A stretch of DNA of 64,000 bases. It comes from Okapia johnstoni. Its lineage: Eukaryota > Chordata > Mammalia > Artiodactyla > Giraffidae. The translations under genes and the position numbers were made by a program. The stretch is from positions 69,952,501-70,016,500 of the forward strand of contig CM044316.1 in assembly GCA_024291935.2 (NCBI GenBank), written 5' to 3'. Below the pieces are notes generated by a model. The model was given only the letters and a program-made list of their open reading frames with translations, was not told the origin of the DNA and ran no database searches. Positions 23,616 to 34,245 of the stretch are shown here, one piece after another (position 1 is the stretch's first letter; every line of letters begins with the position of its first letter).

Positions 23616-23756
23616 TTGATCACCCAGCAGATAAATGGAAAACAGACAGGAGAGGAAGAAAATTGGGATACAGGGAGACTTGCTAAGTAACTATTGCAGT
23701 AATGTAGGGGACAGATGGAGATCTAAACTGAAGCAGAATAACAAGAATATTCATGA
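23616..23756 (-). mobile_element. L2 LINE, segment 2
   Basis: L2 continues after the L1 insertion: 'tgatcacccagcagataaat' and 'taactattgcagtaatgtag' follow the expected antisense L2 order. Confidence 0.65.
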
Positions 23757-23759
23757 GTT

Positions 23760-24000
23760 GAACAAATAGCTATTAACATTTCTTATGTGCCCTGTACTCT
23801 GCTAGATATCTCTCGTGGGCCATCTTACTCAAATCTTATTCAATCTCCAGAAAAGACCTAGGGTGTCAAGTACTGTTATCACAGGTGAGAAAGCCGAGTT
23901 TCAGAGATTACCTGGCCAAAAGTCTCTAAGCCACTAAGTGGCAAAGGCAATATTTAAATCCAGGTCACTCTGACAACAAACTCCAGTAATTAACCACTAT
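23760..24000 (-). mobile_element. MIR
   Basis: Antisense MIR between two L2 segments: 'cttatgtgccctgtactctg', 'aatcttattcaatctccaga', 'aatatttaaatccaggtcac'. Confidence 0.8.
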
Positions 24001-24176
24001 CCCAATGGTAATAGCAATGGAAAGGAGGGAGACAGGTCAGAAACATTTTGGAGGTATAATTATCCAGACTAGGTGATTGACCAGGTTCAGGGAATAAGGG
24101 AGAAGAACACACCCAGGATAACTACCATGTTTTGAGCCTGAATGTCTAGGACAGCGAATGCAGAAGGACTCAACTT
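24001..24176 (-). mobile_element. L2 LINE, segment 3
   Basis: Continuation of the antisense L2 ('agcaatggaaaggaggga', 'ttttggaggtataatt', 'caggataactaccatg'). It probably resumes again for some tens of bases after 24526. Confidence 0.55.
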
Positions 24177-24190
24177 TGTTCATTTTGGAG

Positions 24191-24512
24191 TTTTTTTGTG
24201 TTTGTTTATTTGCTTTGTTTTGTGTTGTTTTGTTTTAAATTAAAGGAAAAAACATTTTGTTATAGTTGATTTTCAGTATTGTGTTAGTTTCAAGTGTACA
24301 GCAAAATGAATCAGTTATATTACTATATATAATACATCTATTCTTTTTTAGATTCTTTCCCCATATAGGCCATTATAAAGTACTGAGTAGATTTTCCTAT
24401 GCTACACAGTAGGTTCTTATTAGTTATCTATTATATATGTAGCAATGTGTATATGTCAATCCCAGTTTCCCAATGTATCCAGTCCTAACCACTGGACTGC
24501 CAGGGAATTCCC
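24191..24512 (-). mobile_element. Chimeric retroposon: tRNA-SINE head + L1 tail
   Basis: On the minus strand the element begins with about 34 bases of a tRNA-Glu SINE head (24479-24512, 'ccctggcagtccagtggtta'). It switches directly to L1 3' UTR (24240-24478) and ends in a long A-rich, CAAA-like tail (T/G-rich on plus, 24191-24239). Flanks match in 12 of 14 positions (tgttcattttggag at 24177-24190, tgttcatttttgaa at 24513-24526), so head and tail entered together in one event. The likely origin is a template switch during L1 reverse transcription. The alternative is a small deletion between two separate insertions. Confidence 0.72.
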
Positions 24513-24526
24513 TGTTCATTTTTGAA

Positions 24527-25515
24527 AAGGACTTTGACATTCATTCCAATTGAAGTGTGTTGCCTAGAAACCAGTCGTTAGCCAACATCACTCTCTCCAG
24601 ACCCTTGGCCCTTCCATATTCTCTAGCTAGTCAGTCTCTCCAGCTGCCCTGGGCCCCTTTGCCAGTGTTTCCAGCTATCTGTTTTACACTTCCTGCAGTC
24701 CTTTGTCTGCTGAGCTTGCCACCATACTTAACTCACCAGTCGCTTTCCGTGGATCAAAGCAACAGTCCCTTTACCTTGGGCCGGCTCCTGAAAATCCATG
24801 CAGTGACCCCTGCAAAACCAGCAGACTTAGTGCATTTCCCCCCCTTATCCTCTTCTATCAACTTCTTTGTCCTGTTCTACCCCAAGCCCCTCTCTTTAGA
24901 CCCTAGCCAGACACCTGCTCTTTGCAGGGTGAAATGATTTTGCCACTGATGTACGAATAAAGGTCATGCATGTTGAGGTCACTCAGCTAAGCTGCCCTCC
25001 ACCTCTACATTCTGTTCAGACACTGTCCTCTCTCCACTCTTATTTCAGGGAAAGAGGTTGTTTCTCTTCTTGCCACCCACTGAAACTTGATCAATTGTGC
25101 CCAAGTTATTTTTAATACATTGTTTAAAATGTATGTACCTTGCAAACTCACATAAAGTTATTTATCCTTTCTCTTAAAAAGTAGTATTGTCCTCATTAAC
25201 AGAGCTTTTATTATCCCACAATGAGCTATGAGAAGGGCTCAAGTTTCTTCATCCTTACCTCAGGTCAGGATGAAGTAGGTTAAGCTCCAGTCAACTAGAT
25301 TTTAATTAGCCCCCAAATGATGTTTCACTTCCGTTTCTAAGCCCCAGCCACTGAATAACAGGATGAAAAATAAGTTTAACAAGTGAAGAAAGGCAAAAGT
25401 CATTAATGTCTCAAAAACTAGGTCTTTTACTATATATTATATTAACAAGTGTTAAGATGCCACCAATTGAGAGTCTTTTAAGGGATTTGGGGGAAATTAA
25501 ATGCATAAATGCAAA
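24527..25515. other. Mostly unassigned
   Basis: The first 70 bases may be L2. The remainder has no named repeat. A 126-codon plus frame at 24557-24937 is rich in S, P and L and lacks a motif, so I do not call it a gene. Confidence 0.4.
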
Positions 25516-25735
25516 TTTAATCTGGTGCTAGTAGTAAAGAACCCGCTTGCCAATGCAGGAAACATAAAGAGAGTTGGGCCTGATACCTTGATCGGGAAGA
25601 TCCCCTGGAGGAGGGCATGGCAACCCACTCTAGTATTCTTGCCTGGGAAATCCCATGGATGGGGGAGCCTGGTGAGCTACAATCCATAGGGTTGCAAAGA
25701 GTCAGACACAACTGAAGTGACTTAGCATGCACACA
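25516..25735 (+). mobile_element. Bov-tA SINE, 5' end worn
   Basis: The head starts late ('ctggtgctagtagtaaagaa'), the connector reads 'tcgggaagatcccctggagg', and the body and end 'gacttagcatgcac' are clear. The B box is lost. Confidence 0.92.
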
Positions 25736-26807
25736 TGCAACCATAATATCAGAAATGTGAATGGGAAAATGTGAAGAAAAATTGAATCTTACAATTAAGA
25801 TGATACAATAAGTTTTATTCCTAGAATTATGCTTCTTTTTTATCTAGTATTTGTAGCTGAGTCTAATGGTCAATTAGAAAATTTCAAGGCCATATTGCCC
25901 TCTTTTTAAAATTTTGCTTTATTTTTGGTTTTACACGGAAGTAGTATCTGAGACCCATGAGAGCCATTTCTCTCTTAGGTTAGGAATTGGTTTTTGATGC
26001 CTTTGCTCGATGATCTTTTTCAAAAACATAAACATACTTTCAGTAAAGATTGAAGCAGCACAAGGAAAGAAAAGCCTGTAACTTCAGAGGCTTTTCTGAA
26101 TAGGGGATAAAATATGAATCTGGACATAAGCAAATGAGAACACATATTTCAGTGTTCTACCCCAGTAGGAGTTTCATGGAGAAAACAATTTGTTTGCTCT
26201 AAAATGACAGACTATTTCTCTGCAAACACCCATATGTGTTTGCATGTACATGTCTCCCTTATTAAATGATAACATCCCTCTACTCTAGATTTTAGTGTCT
26301 TCCTGCTGGAAGCATTTGATTGCACAAATTAAGCCTATGACTCAGGCTGGGTAAAAGTATTTTGGGGTTTCATAGGCTCACAGTTAGAGATGCTACATGG
26401 ATGTACATACTTCTGTATACACCTATGTATATGTTTATATATTTTAATAGCACTTTGAAAAGGACATACTGTTTGTAATGTTCAGTGAATGTAATGTTCG
26501 GTGAATGTTTGTTAGAATGCTTTGAATTCCCTGAGCCTCTGCCATGATTTCTATCTTCCTATGGAGATTTTGGGGTTTTTTTCTGTCTTTTAAAACATAA
26601 CCGCTGATGAGAGATGCCAAATTGACAGCCTAGAGAGAAGTCAGGAAGCTACTTGTTACCGCCATCCTGTAGTACTCCCTTTGGGTTTCTGTGCCAAAGC
26701 TGGCTGCGAGCGCTCAAGTTTCAGCTTCCTATTTAATTTGGCTGGTCCTTTCTTCCTGGTGAATCATTTTACTAGTTTGTGTGTAAGGTACTGATCTCAT
26801 GGACTGA
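25736..26807. other. Unassigned
   Basis: About 1.07 kb with no named repeat or gene. A short direct repeat, 'gtaatgttc.gtgaatg', occurs twice at 26476-26508. Confidence 0.4.
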
Positions 26808-27056
26808 GCACACACACACACAGATATAGGGGTATGCACACAGACATGAGCACACACATGTGCACCCCCATGCAGACACACATGTATATGCACACACATG
26901 CACACGAATATCACGTACCCCTGTGCACATGCAGGTATGCATGCGTGTGTCACAACACATGCCTATGTGTGCACATGCACACAAACACGTATGTGTAGTA
27001 CACATGCATGCAGATGCATTTATCTGCCTGTGCGTGAACACACATGCATACACAGA
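26808..27056. repeat. Long degenerate (CA)n / alternating purine-pyrimidine tract
   Basis: About 250 bp built from ACAC, GCAC, ATGC and GTGT units, almost strictly alternating purine and pyrimidine. It reads open on both strands with C/H/V-rich translations that are artefacts of the repeat. Confidence 0.93.
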
Positions 27057-27107
27057 TCTGATGCCCTTTTCCTCTTACCTCTCCCACCTAAACTCTTTCT
27101 GTTCTCT

Positions 27108-27820
27108 TTTTAAATAGTGTTTATACTGAAGTATACTTAACTTATTGCAATGTTGTATTAGTTTCAGGTGTACAACAAAGTGATTCAGTTATACATATAT
27201 TCATTATTTTTCAGATGTTTTTTTCCCATGTAGGTTACTACAGAATGTTGAGTAGAGTTCCCCATGCTGTACAGTAGCTCCTTGTTTATCTTCTATATAT
27301 AGTAATATGTATATGTTAATCCTAAACTCCACATTTATCCAGGCCCTCCACCTTTCCCCTTTGTAACCAGAAGTCTGTTTTCAAAGTCTGTGAGTTTGTT
27401 TGTTTTATAAATAAGTTCATTTCTATTATTTTTTAGACTCCACAGGTATGTGATACCATATGATATGTCTTACTCTATCTGACTTACATCACCTAGTATG
27501 ATCATCTCTAGGTTCATCCATGTTGTTACAAATGGCATTTTTATTTTTAACGGCCAAGTAATATTCCATTGAATATACCACATCTTCTTTATCCACTTAT
27601 ATGTCGGTGGACATTTAGGTTCCTTCCATGTCTTGGCTGTTGTAAAGAGTGCTGCAGTGAACACTGAGGTGTATGTATCTTTGATTTATGGTTTTTCCCA
27701 CCAACAGTGTAGGAGGGTTCCCTTTTCTACAAACCCTTTGTAGCATTTATTGTTTGTGGACTCTTTGATGGCCATTCTGACCTGTATGATATGATACATT
27801 ACCCTTCAACATGCCCAATA
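27108..27820 (-). mobile_element. L1 3' end
   Basis: Antisense L1 with 3' UTR (27108-27430) and ORF2 C-terminus (minus frame 27470-27664 with MFTAALFTTAKTWK). The part near 27700 has a deletion relative to other copies. 5'-truncated. Confidence 0.92.
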
Positions 27821-28674
27821 TTGAGATTCTTTTGAGGTTACTGATCACCCATAGCTGTTAAGAATATATTTCTACAGATGAAGCCTCAATATCTCATTTT
27901 ACAAGATCACTGAACAGTCCTATGCACCAGGTATGGAAGTTTTCATAACTCAGCTGAACAGAAGAAACAGATCATTGAAGCCCAACCCTAATGAAGCAAG
28001 GGCCACCTTGGCCTTGCCTTCTGACTTGGGCTGTCTGTGTTGTACTGAGTGAGGGGCATGAAACGGAGGGTTTCCTACAGCCTCCTTCCCTAGAGCCAGG
28101 GGGTTACACACACAGGGATTTGTTATGTGTTTTCTATCATTTCCCCCATGACTTATTTTGGGGGATTGGTTTTCATGTCCCAGTTCTTCCCTGGTGCTCC
28201 AGGGCTCTTTGTGTTGGGTTGAGGAGAGAGGCCTTTAATGCTGAGGCGAGAAGTGGCAGGAGTTGGGAGTGACTTCATCACACTCTGTAGATCTTATCTC
28301 TGCTCTTTGCTGCTGCTTTTGTTTCTTGTGCTGAGAAAGGGCGCCTCTGCTTCTGACCTCTGCTAAGTCACTGTGAAAAAGATTAGAAACAAGAGGAGGA
28401 GGGCTGCTTCTTTTAGTTGAATGACCTAAGTTCACTGACTCCTACCTTTCTTGTTGTGGGTAGACGTGGGCCTCCCAGGCCTCTCAGCTCAGGATTCTGT
28501 GATCTGTCAGCTTTCAGGCCAACAAGCCCAGCCAGGAAGGCTCCTGGACAGCAGACAAGTGAGAGGAACTGGCTTTTGTAACTAAATTGGGTAAACAAAG
28601 CAAACTGATTAGGAGGATTGACAAGCCAAATCAGGGAAGCATCTCCCAGCTGAAATCCCGTGAGATTCTTGCAG
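27821..28674. other. Unassigned
   Basis: About 0.85 kb without a named repeat. Small frames (27991-28272 plus, 28413-28685 minus) carry no motif. Confidence 0.4.
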
Positions 28675-28685
28675 TATTTTCCCAT

Positions 28686-29004
28686 CTTTCTTTTAAATTT
28701 TTGTTTGCTTATTTCTGACTGTGCTGGGTCTTTGTTGCTGCGGGTGGGCTTTCTCTAGTTGCGGTGAGTGGGGGATGCTCTCGGTTGTGGAGCATGAGCT
28801 TCTCACTGTGGTGGCTTCTCTTGTTGTGGAGCCTGGGTTCTAGGTGGGTGGGCTTCAGTGGTTGTAGCTCAGGGGCTCAGTAGTTGTGGTCCACAGGGTT
28901 AGTTATCCCAAAGCATGTGAGATCTTTCCAGACCAGGGATTGAACCCATGTCCCCTGCATTGGCAGGTGGACTCTCAACCACTGGACCACCAGGGAAGAC
29001 TCAA
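28686..29004 (-). mobile_element. CHR-type tRNA-Glu SINE
   Basis: Antisense cetartiodactyl SINE of about 320 bp. The body includes 'gactgtgctgggtctttgtt' and 'gtggtggcttctcttgttgt'; the tRNA head ends 'ccactggaccaccagggaag', with a B-box-like 'gggattgaaccc'. A shared 11-bp tattttcccat at 28675-28685 and 29005-29015 is the TSD. Confidence 0.92.
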
Positions 29005-29239
29005 TATTTTCCCATTCTTTAGCCTACCACCGTTAGCCCAGACATTGCCCACAAATTCATGTCACTGAGGCTCTCTCCACAGCCCCTACACTGTCATTTT
29101 GTCCCCAAGGTTGGTGAATGCAGTGAAGGTGGATATTCAGTGTTACCTCAAATAGTCCTGACATATATAATTACATAAACACTTTCCACCCTTGTTCATG
29201 ATTTCCAAGCAACATACGCTCTACTGTTAATAGAACAAT

Positions 29240-29697
29240 GAGTACCTCCTTTGCGTTCCTCTTAGTGTTAGGCTCTAAGGATGCCAGGAGAATAGAACGT
29301 AGCCCCTGACCTCACCCATCTCATGCTCTTGGAAGGAAGAGACAGGAAAGTTCATATTATAGAGAATTCATAGTACAAAATAGATGGACACATGATGCTG
29401 AGGCTGGAAAAAGGATACCAGAAAGAAAGGAGGCTGGCTTGACAGAGTGGACTCAAGAAGGTGCATTTTAAACTAAATCTTAGGAGAAAGCAAAGGGTTA
29501 GTCAAATGTATTTAGCTGGGATGACAGGTCCCCGCAGAGGGATATATATTAGTGACCGCCTGTTTCTTTGGGGATTTTTCAAGAAATCTGTATCTGGGGG
29601 TGGGTAGTGTGTGCTACTTACAGAGGCCCAGATGGAGAGGGGGCTAGAGATGCCATTTGATCCAAAATGAGCCATTAAAAGATTTAAAACAGTAGAG
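29240..29697 (-). mobile_element. L2 LINE, diverged
   Basis: Antisense L2-like order: 'gtgttaggctctaaggatgc', then a 'ccctgacctcacccatctca' analogue, ending with 'gccattaaaagatttaaaac'. The L1 tail inserted at its end. Confidence 0.5.
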
Positions 29698-29889
29698 CAC
29701 TAGTGGGAAGCTGCATTATAGCACAGGGAGCTCAGCTCGGGGCTCTGAGGATCCCGAGGGGTGAGATGGAGTGTGGGGGGAGGGAGGCTCACGAGGTAGG
29801 GGATATATGTATACATACAGCTGATTCACACTGTTGTACAGCAGAAACTACCACGGCATTATATAGCAATTACAGTCCAATTAAAAGTA
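29698..29889 (+). mobile_element. 5'-truncated L1 tail with TSD
   Basis: 192 bp of L1 3' UTR ('tatagcacagggagctcagc', 'cagctgattcacactgttgt', 'agtccaattaaaag'). Flanked by taaaacagtagag (29685-29697) and taaagcagtagag (29890-29902), 12 of 13 identical. Confidence 0.9.
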
Positions 29890-29902
29890 TAAAGCAGTAG
29901 AG

Positions 29903-31034
29903 TTAAAATACCATTTTCATTGCTTTGACTTCTGGGGTGTTTTGACTTTATGGGATACAAACACAGATATTTTTAACAGAATTTTCCCAATATTGATGTT
30001 TTTTATTGAAATATTTCCTAGGAATGATAAACTTTAGACAATTTAATTTCTCAATTTCATTTGCATTTCCATAGGGTAGAACCCATTCATCCAGAGTGAA
30101 TTGACGGGGTCAGATCATCTTTGAAATCAGAGTGACAGAGAAAAACATTGAAAGTAGCAAAGGAAAAAACACCAGTAGTGAGCTCAAGGCTTCCGTGCGC
30201 GGGTTCTCGTTTTATAGAGGTCCTATGAGCCGTTGAATGCAAAATACATTCCTCCCACATTCTTGTATTTGTCTGGGATGCATGAGGGGTCCACTTCAAT
30301 TCAATGAATCCGTTATTTTAGAATGCATCTCTCCTTGGGGAACTGTTAAATTTTCTAATTCCCTCTGTACATGTTCCACATGAGGCTTTTTAAGAAGAGG
30401 GACAGTGGAGGTCAAACCATTAGGCACACTTTGCTTGCTGCCATCACAAACAAGAGGCGGAGCTTGGAGGGGAGGTGGCATTGTCCCCACTGTTGCTCAC
30501 ACCAGCGACAGCTGCCGGTGTGTGCTTGGAGAATAAGGTTCTTCAGGGTCACTGAGGAACATGGTCCCCCGTTCATCCCGCATCACCCCAGGAGCCCAGG
30601 GACCTGGTGAGGTCCTTTGTTGTAGAAACAGTGGCTGCTGTCAAGAAGGCTTGAAACCAAGTCACCTGAGGGTTGACGATGACTGGTAAACTGCATTGTG
30701 AAGGATCCCAAGGTGTCTCTTTAACATTCATGCCTCCTCCAGCAATCTGCTAGTCTGTCGACTTCGGCTCTTATCTCCTTGAACGCCCCCCAGCTCCTGT
30801 TACTGTGTCATGTCTGTGAAATGCGCATCACCCCCCTTCTTTCATCTGAGAGTTGATGACCAAAATTCAAGTGTTCCTCAGCAATGGGTTAACGTCAGCT
30901 AGAATTAACAGCAGTTTCACTCATGGACTTTTATTGTTAATATTTACATAACTTCCAGATTGCGGCCTTTGGGTAGGGAGACCAATGGAATGTGTAATGA
31001 GCTAAGGTCTAGGAGCTCAGAAAGTCACTTCTTT
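29903..31034. other. Unassigned
   Basis: About 1.1 kb without a named repeat. It is richer in GC at 30370-30620 but short of CpG. No exon is supported. Confidence 0.4.
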
Positions 31035-31765
31035 CTTTAAAAAAAAAAAAAAAATTAAAAATGTGTTTTATTTATGCTTTTAATAAATGAAATGAGTTGA
31101 ATGGCTTCCAGTAAAACTGACAAACATAAAATATAAGGCTTGGCTTTATGCAAGTCTGAGCAATCCAAACGGATACTAAGCAGTGATATTTGAAAGCTGG
31201 TTAAACTTGACTTTGTGAGGCAAGTCGTTGTTGTGCTTAGAATTCAGAAATATAAAGGGGAAAAATCAATTTTAAGTCTTTTGTTACCTTTATTTTCAAG
31301 TTGGTAAAATTTGCATATAGCCATCTTTACTCAATCTTTGTACATTTTCCAACGTGACCAAGACTACACTAACCTGCTTTCTTCAGCTTGACTTTCAACT
31401 CAGTATTTTGAGTGCTTCATGCTTGGCTGTAAAGTGACACCTTCTACATCCTCAGTTTTAGAGTCTCAAAGCAAGATGGCTTAGAAATAGGAGAACATAT
31501 TCTCGAATAACCCAAGAGTTTTGTTTAAATTATTTCATCAGCACACACTTCATGCTGTGAATTCTTTGCCTCCTTGAATGCTTATTAATTTTTGCTAGAA
31601 TGTTATAGTTTTTATACCTTTTATCTCTTTTGAGATTTTACTGGTGCTTAAAATGTAAAGATATTTTCCTGCTTCTTGAGGAAGAGGTATTTTCCCCTTC
31701 TGGTGGAAAGGACTTATAACAAAAAAGCATGATCACTGGAATTGGCTGTAAGTAGTAATCAAAGC
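31035..31765. other. Unassigned with poly-A
   Basis: Starts with an A run (31039-31055). Nothing else recognised. Confidence 0.4.
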
Positions 31766-31855
31766 TGCATCACTGACAGACGTGCCCTTAGGTTCACTTC
31801 TCTGAGCCTCAGTTTGTAAATCGGCAAAATGGGGATTAAAGTAAACAAAACCTAA
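31766..31855 (+). mobile_element. MIR fragment
   Basis: 'ctctgagcctcagtttgtaa', then 'ggcaaaatggggattaaagt', the MIR core. Confidence 0.7.
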
Positions 31856-31895
31856 AATCACTGTGGGACAGAAACTGCATCAATTTGTTCACAAT

Positions 31896-32109
31896 GAAAG
31901 TGAAAGTGTTAGTCACTCAGTCGGGTCTGTCTCTTTGCAGTCCCACAGACTGTAGCCCACCAGGCTCCTCTGTCCATGGCATTCTGCAAGCAAGAATACT
32001 GGAGTGGCTAGCCATTCCCTTCTCCAGGGATCTTCCTGACCCAGGGATCAAACTTGTGTCTCCGGCATAACAGGCAGATTCTTTACTGTCTGAGCTACTA
32101 GGGAAGCCC
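31896..32109 (-). mobile_element. Bov-tA SINE
   Basis: Complete antisense copy, starting after 'gaaagtgaaagtg' and ending with the head 'gagctactagggaagccc'. The B-box region reads 'agggatcaaact', so the promoter is worn. Confidence 0.94.
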
Positions 32110-32569
32110 TCAGAGACTGCCCCAAAGTGGACTTTTGGGAAGAGCAGACCAAACTTTTACTGCAAAAGACCAATGGCCTTTGAGTTGGAATTACAGTGAG
32201 CTGTTCTACATTTGTCTTGACTTTTGAAATTTTTAGCCCTGTTCATTTGCAAGGGAGTTTTAATTTTAAATAAGTGGTCTTGAAAGATTTTGCTGTTGTG
32301 AAATTCTGAATCTGTCATCCAAATATGAATTGGATTTTAGATGTACTTTATTTCCTGAATCCAAGAGACACAGCTTCCTTCTGTGTAAGGTGGGGAATTT
32401 TAACTCTCTTAGCAGAGTTAAGCACAGGAAACTCTCATCCAGTTTGTTCTAGTGTGTGTGTATACATATTTTTTTTCTATGGCCTCATAATTGCCTCCAT
32501 CATTCTCTCTGTTGCTGTGGAACTGATACAGCTCTGAGGACCTCACTTGAAGTTGTGTTGTGTGAAGGC
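32110..32569. other. Unassigned
   Basis: No repeat named. A T run at 32469-32477. Confidence 0.4.
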
Positions 32570-32775
32570 AATAGTGCCAGGCTTCTTGTCTGACAAATTG
32601 AGTCCTATTCCTGGGCCACTCACAGAAGAACCAGTGACCTGGGCAAGTCACAGCTTCTTTGTGGCTCAGTGTCTGCGTGTCTAAAACAGGGTAATCACCC
32701 TTGTCCTTTGTGCCTTGCCAGAGACAATGTATGTTAAAGAGCTTTGAAAAACCTCCTGTGATGAACAGATTTCAG
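32570..32775 (+). mobile_element. MIR
   Basis: 'gacctgggcaagtcacagct', 'gctcagtgtctgcgtgtcta', 'ggtaatcacccttgtc', 'atgttaaagagctttgaa' follow MIR order. Confidence 0.75.
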
Positions 32776-33039
32776 AGGAACATTGGTAGTGTGGGAGAGT
32801 GCAGAGCTTGTGTAACCCTCTGGGACTCAGAGGAGCTTAAGTCAAATTGTAATTCAAGGACAGGTTGAGTGGGATTTGATATTGGAATTATTTTATCCAT
32901 TGTGTGGTTGAAAGAATGAAGGTTTTGAGGTCATACCATAGATCAGGACTCACACAAATTGAGAGGAACCCATTTTCAAGCACCACAAGGGGGGTTCCAG
33001 TTAAGACAGTCTAGTTTGAATCAGTGGTTTAGCTTTATA

Positions 33040-33215
33040 TTTTGTTCTGCTTCAAAATGTACCAGTTTTGAAGCCTTTGGCTTCTCTTTTAACCTGATTG
33101 CAGTTTCCTCATCTGCCTGAAGGTAATACTAATAGCAGTTTCTCAGCTTTTCTGTGTGTGTATGAACTAGAGAGATGTAAACATATGTAAAGCAGCAGGC
33201 ACAACCCCAGAGGTA
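33040..33215 (+). mobile_element. MIR, diverged
   Basis: 'gcagtttcctcatctgcctg' and 'gtaatactaatagcag', then 'atatgtaaagcagcaggcac'. Confidence 0.65.
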
Positions 33216-33639
33216 TGCACATGCCCCAAAGAAATATTGACGACTGTTTCTAGTTTTCACACCTTTCAAGTGTACAACTAAATCAGTTGTTGAACTCAGC
33301 CCGTGTGTTGTAGATGCTTTTTTAGGTATTCAAGTCTAGATAAATAAAAGAAGGATGAATAGAGTTCTACCGCAAAAAGCAAGTATGGGTTGGAAATGTG
33401 GTTAAGACAGAACCGATGAAAGAAATTATTTGTCAAGAGAGGAGATCCCATTCCTAATAAAATATGTGTCACCTTTCAAGGTGGATTTTTAAACTGGAAA
33501 CACTTTTTTCAAATGGATTGGCCTACACACTTGCGAAGGTACCTGTGAACCAAGTTTTCGTCTTGGGTCAATACCCTTGGTCTCAGTGACTGATCACAAA
33601 GATCTCGATAGAAAAGACAGCACTTTGGTGATTTTGCAT
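33216..33639. other. Unassigned
   Basis: No repeat or gene recognised. Confidence 0.4.
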
Positions 33640-33703
33640 GTGTGTGTGTGTGCTCAGTCGTGTCTGACTCTTTGCGACCCCATGGACTGTAGCCCACCAG
33701 GCT
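33640..33703 (-). mobile_element. Bov-A 3' fragment with (TG)n
   Basis: Only the last 60 or so bases of a Bov-A body, antisense ('gctcagtcgtgtctgactct' to 'gtagcccaccaggct'), preceded by a TG run. A very short 5'-truncated copy. Confidence 0.88.
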
Positions 33704-34018
33704 TTTAGGGCAACACTAAGAGGTAAGGAAAATTTCTAAGGGTTTGAGCTCAGAGGGTCCTGGAGAGCAGGAAGAGTCCTTAACCAGCTTGAATTGGATT
33801 TCCACAGAGAAAGGATGCGTTTCTGAGAAGGCAAAAGGTAAAATGAATGCTTGATGAACTGAGGATGAGAGCAGACTGGTGGGTAATAAGCATCCTAAGC
33901 CCTGGATGATGGTTGGGCATAGAGCTAGTGGCAAGATGGAAGGAAAATCTAAAAAAACAGCATGTGTGCAATGAAATACACAAAAGGTCATCTTCCCAGG
34001 GACTGAGCAGATCCTCTC
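33704..34018. other. Unassigned
   Basis: Nothing recognised. Confidence 0.4.
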
Positions 34019-34245
34019 GACCAGTGATTCTCAACCAAACACCTCCCCCCCCCCCCAACAAAGGGTTTTGGTATCATCTACAGACGTTTTTGTTTCACAC
34101 AACAGGGGCAGGCATGCTGCCTGCATCTAGTGAAGAGAATCTAGAGATGCCGCCACACCCCACGCAATGCACAAGACAGCCCCCACCTCCTCAACAAAGA
34201 GTTACCTGGCCCAAGACATCAGGAGGGCCTGGGTGAGAAATGCTG
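34019..34245 (+). mobile_element. MER20-like hAT element
   Basis: Begins 'accagtgattctcaacc', has 'ggcatctagtg' analogues and 'caatgcacaagacagccccc', ends 'gggtgagaaatgctg'. The C run at 34046-34059 lies inside it. Nonautonomous. Confidence 0.82.

Noticed and set aside
26729..27117. Cys/His/Val-rich frames on both strands resembling small metal-binding proteins
   Set aside because: They are translations of a degenerate CA/TG repeat, open on both strands because the repeat has few stops.
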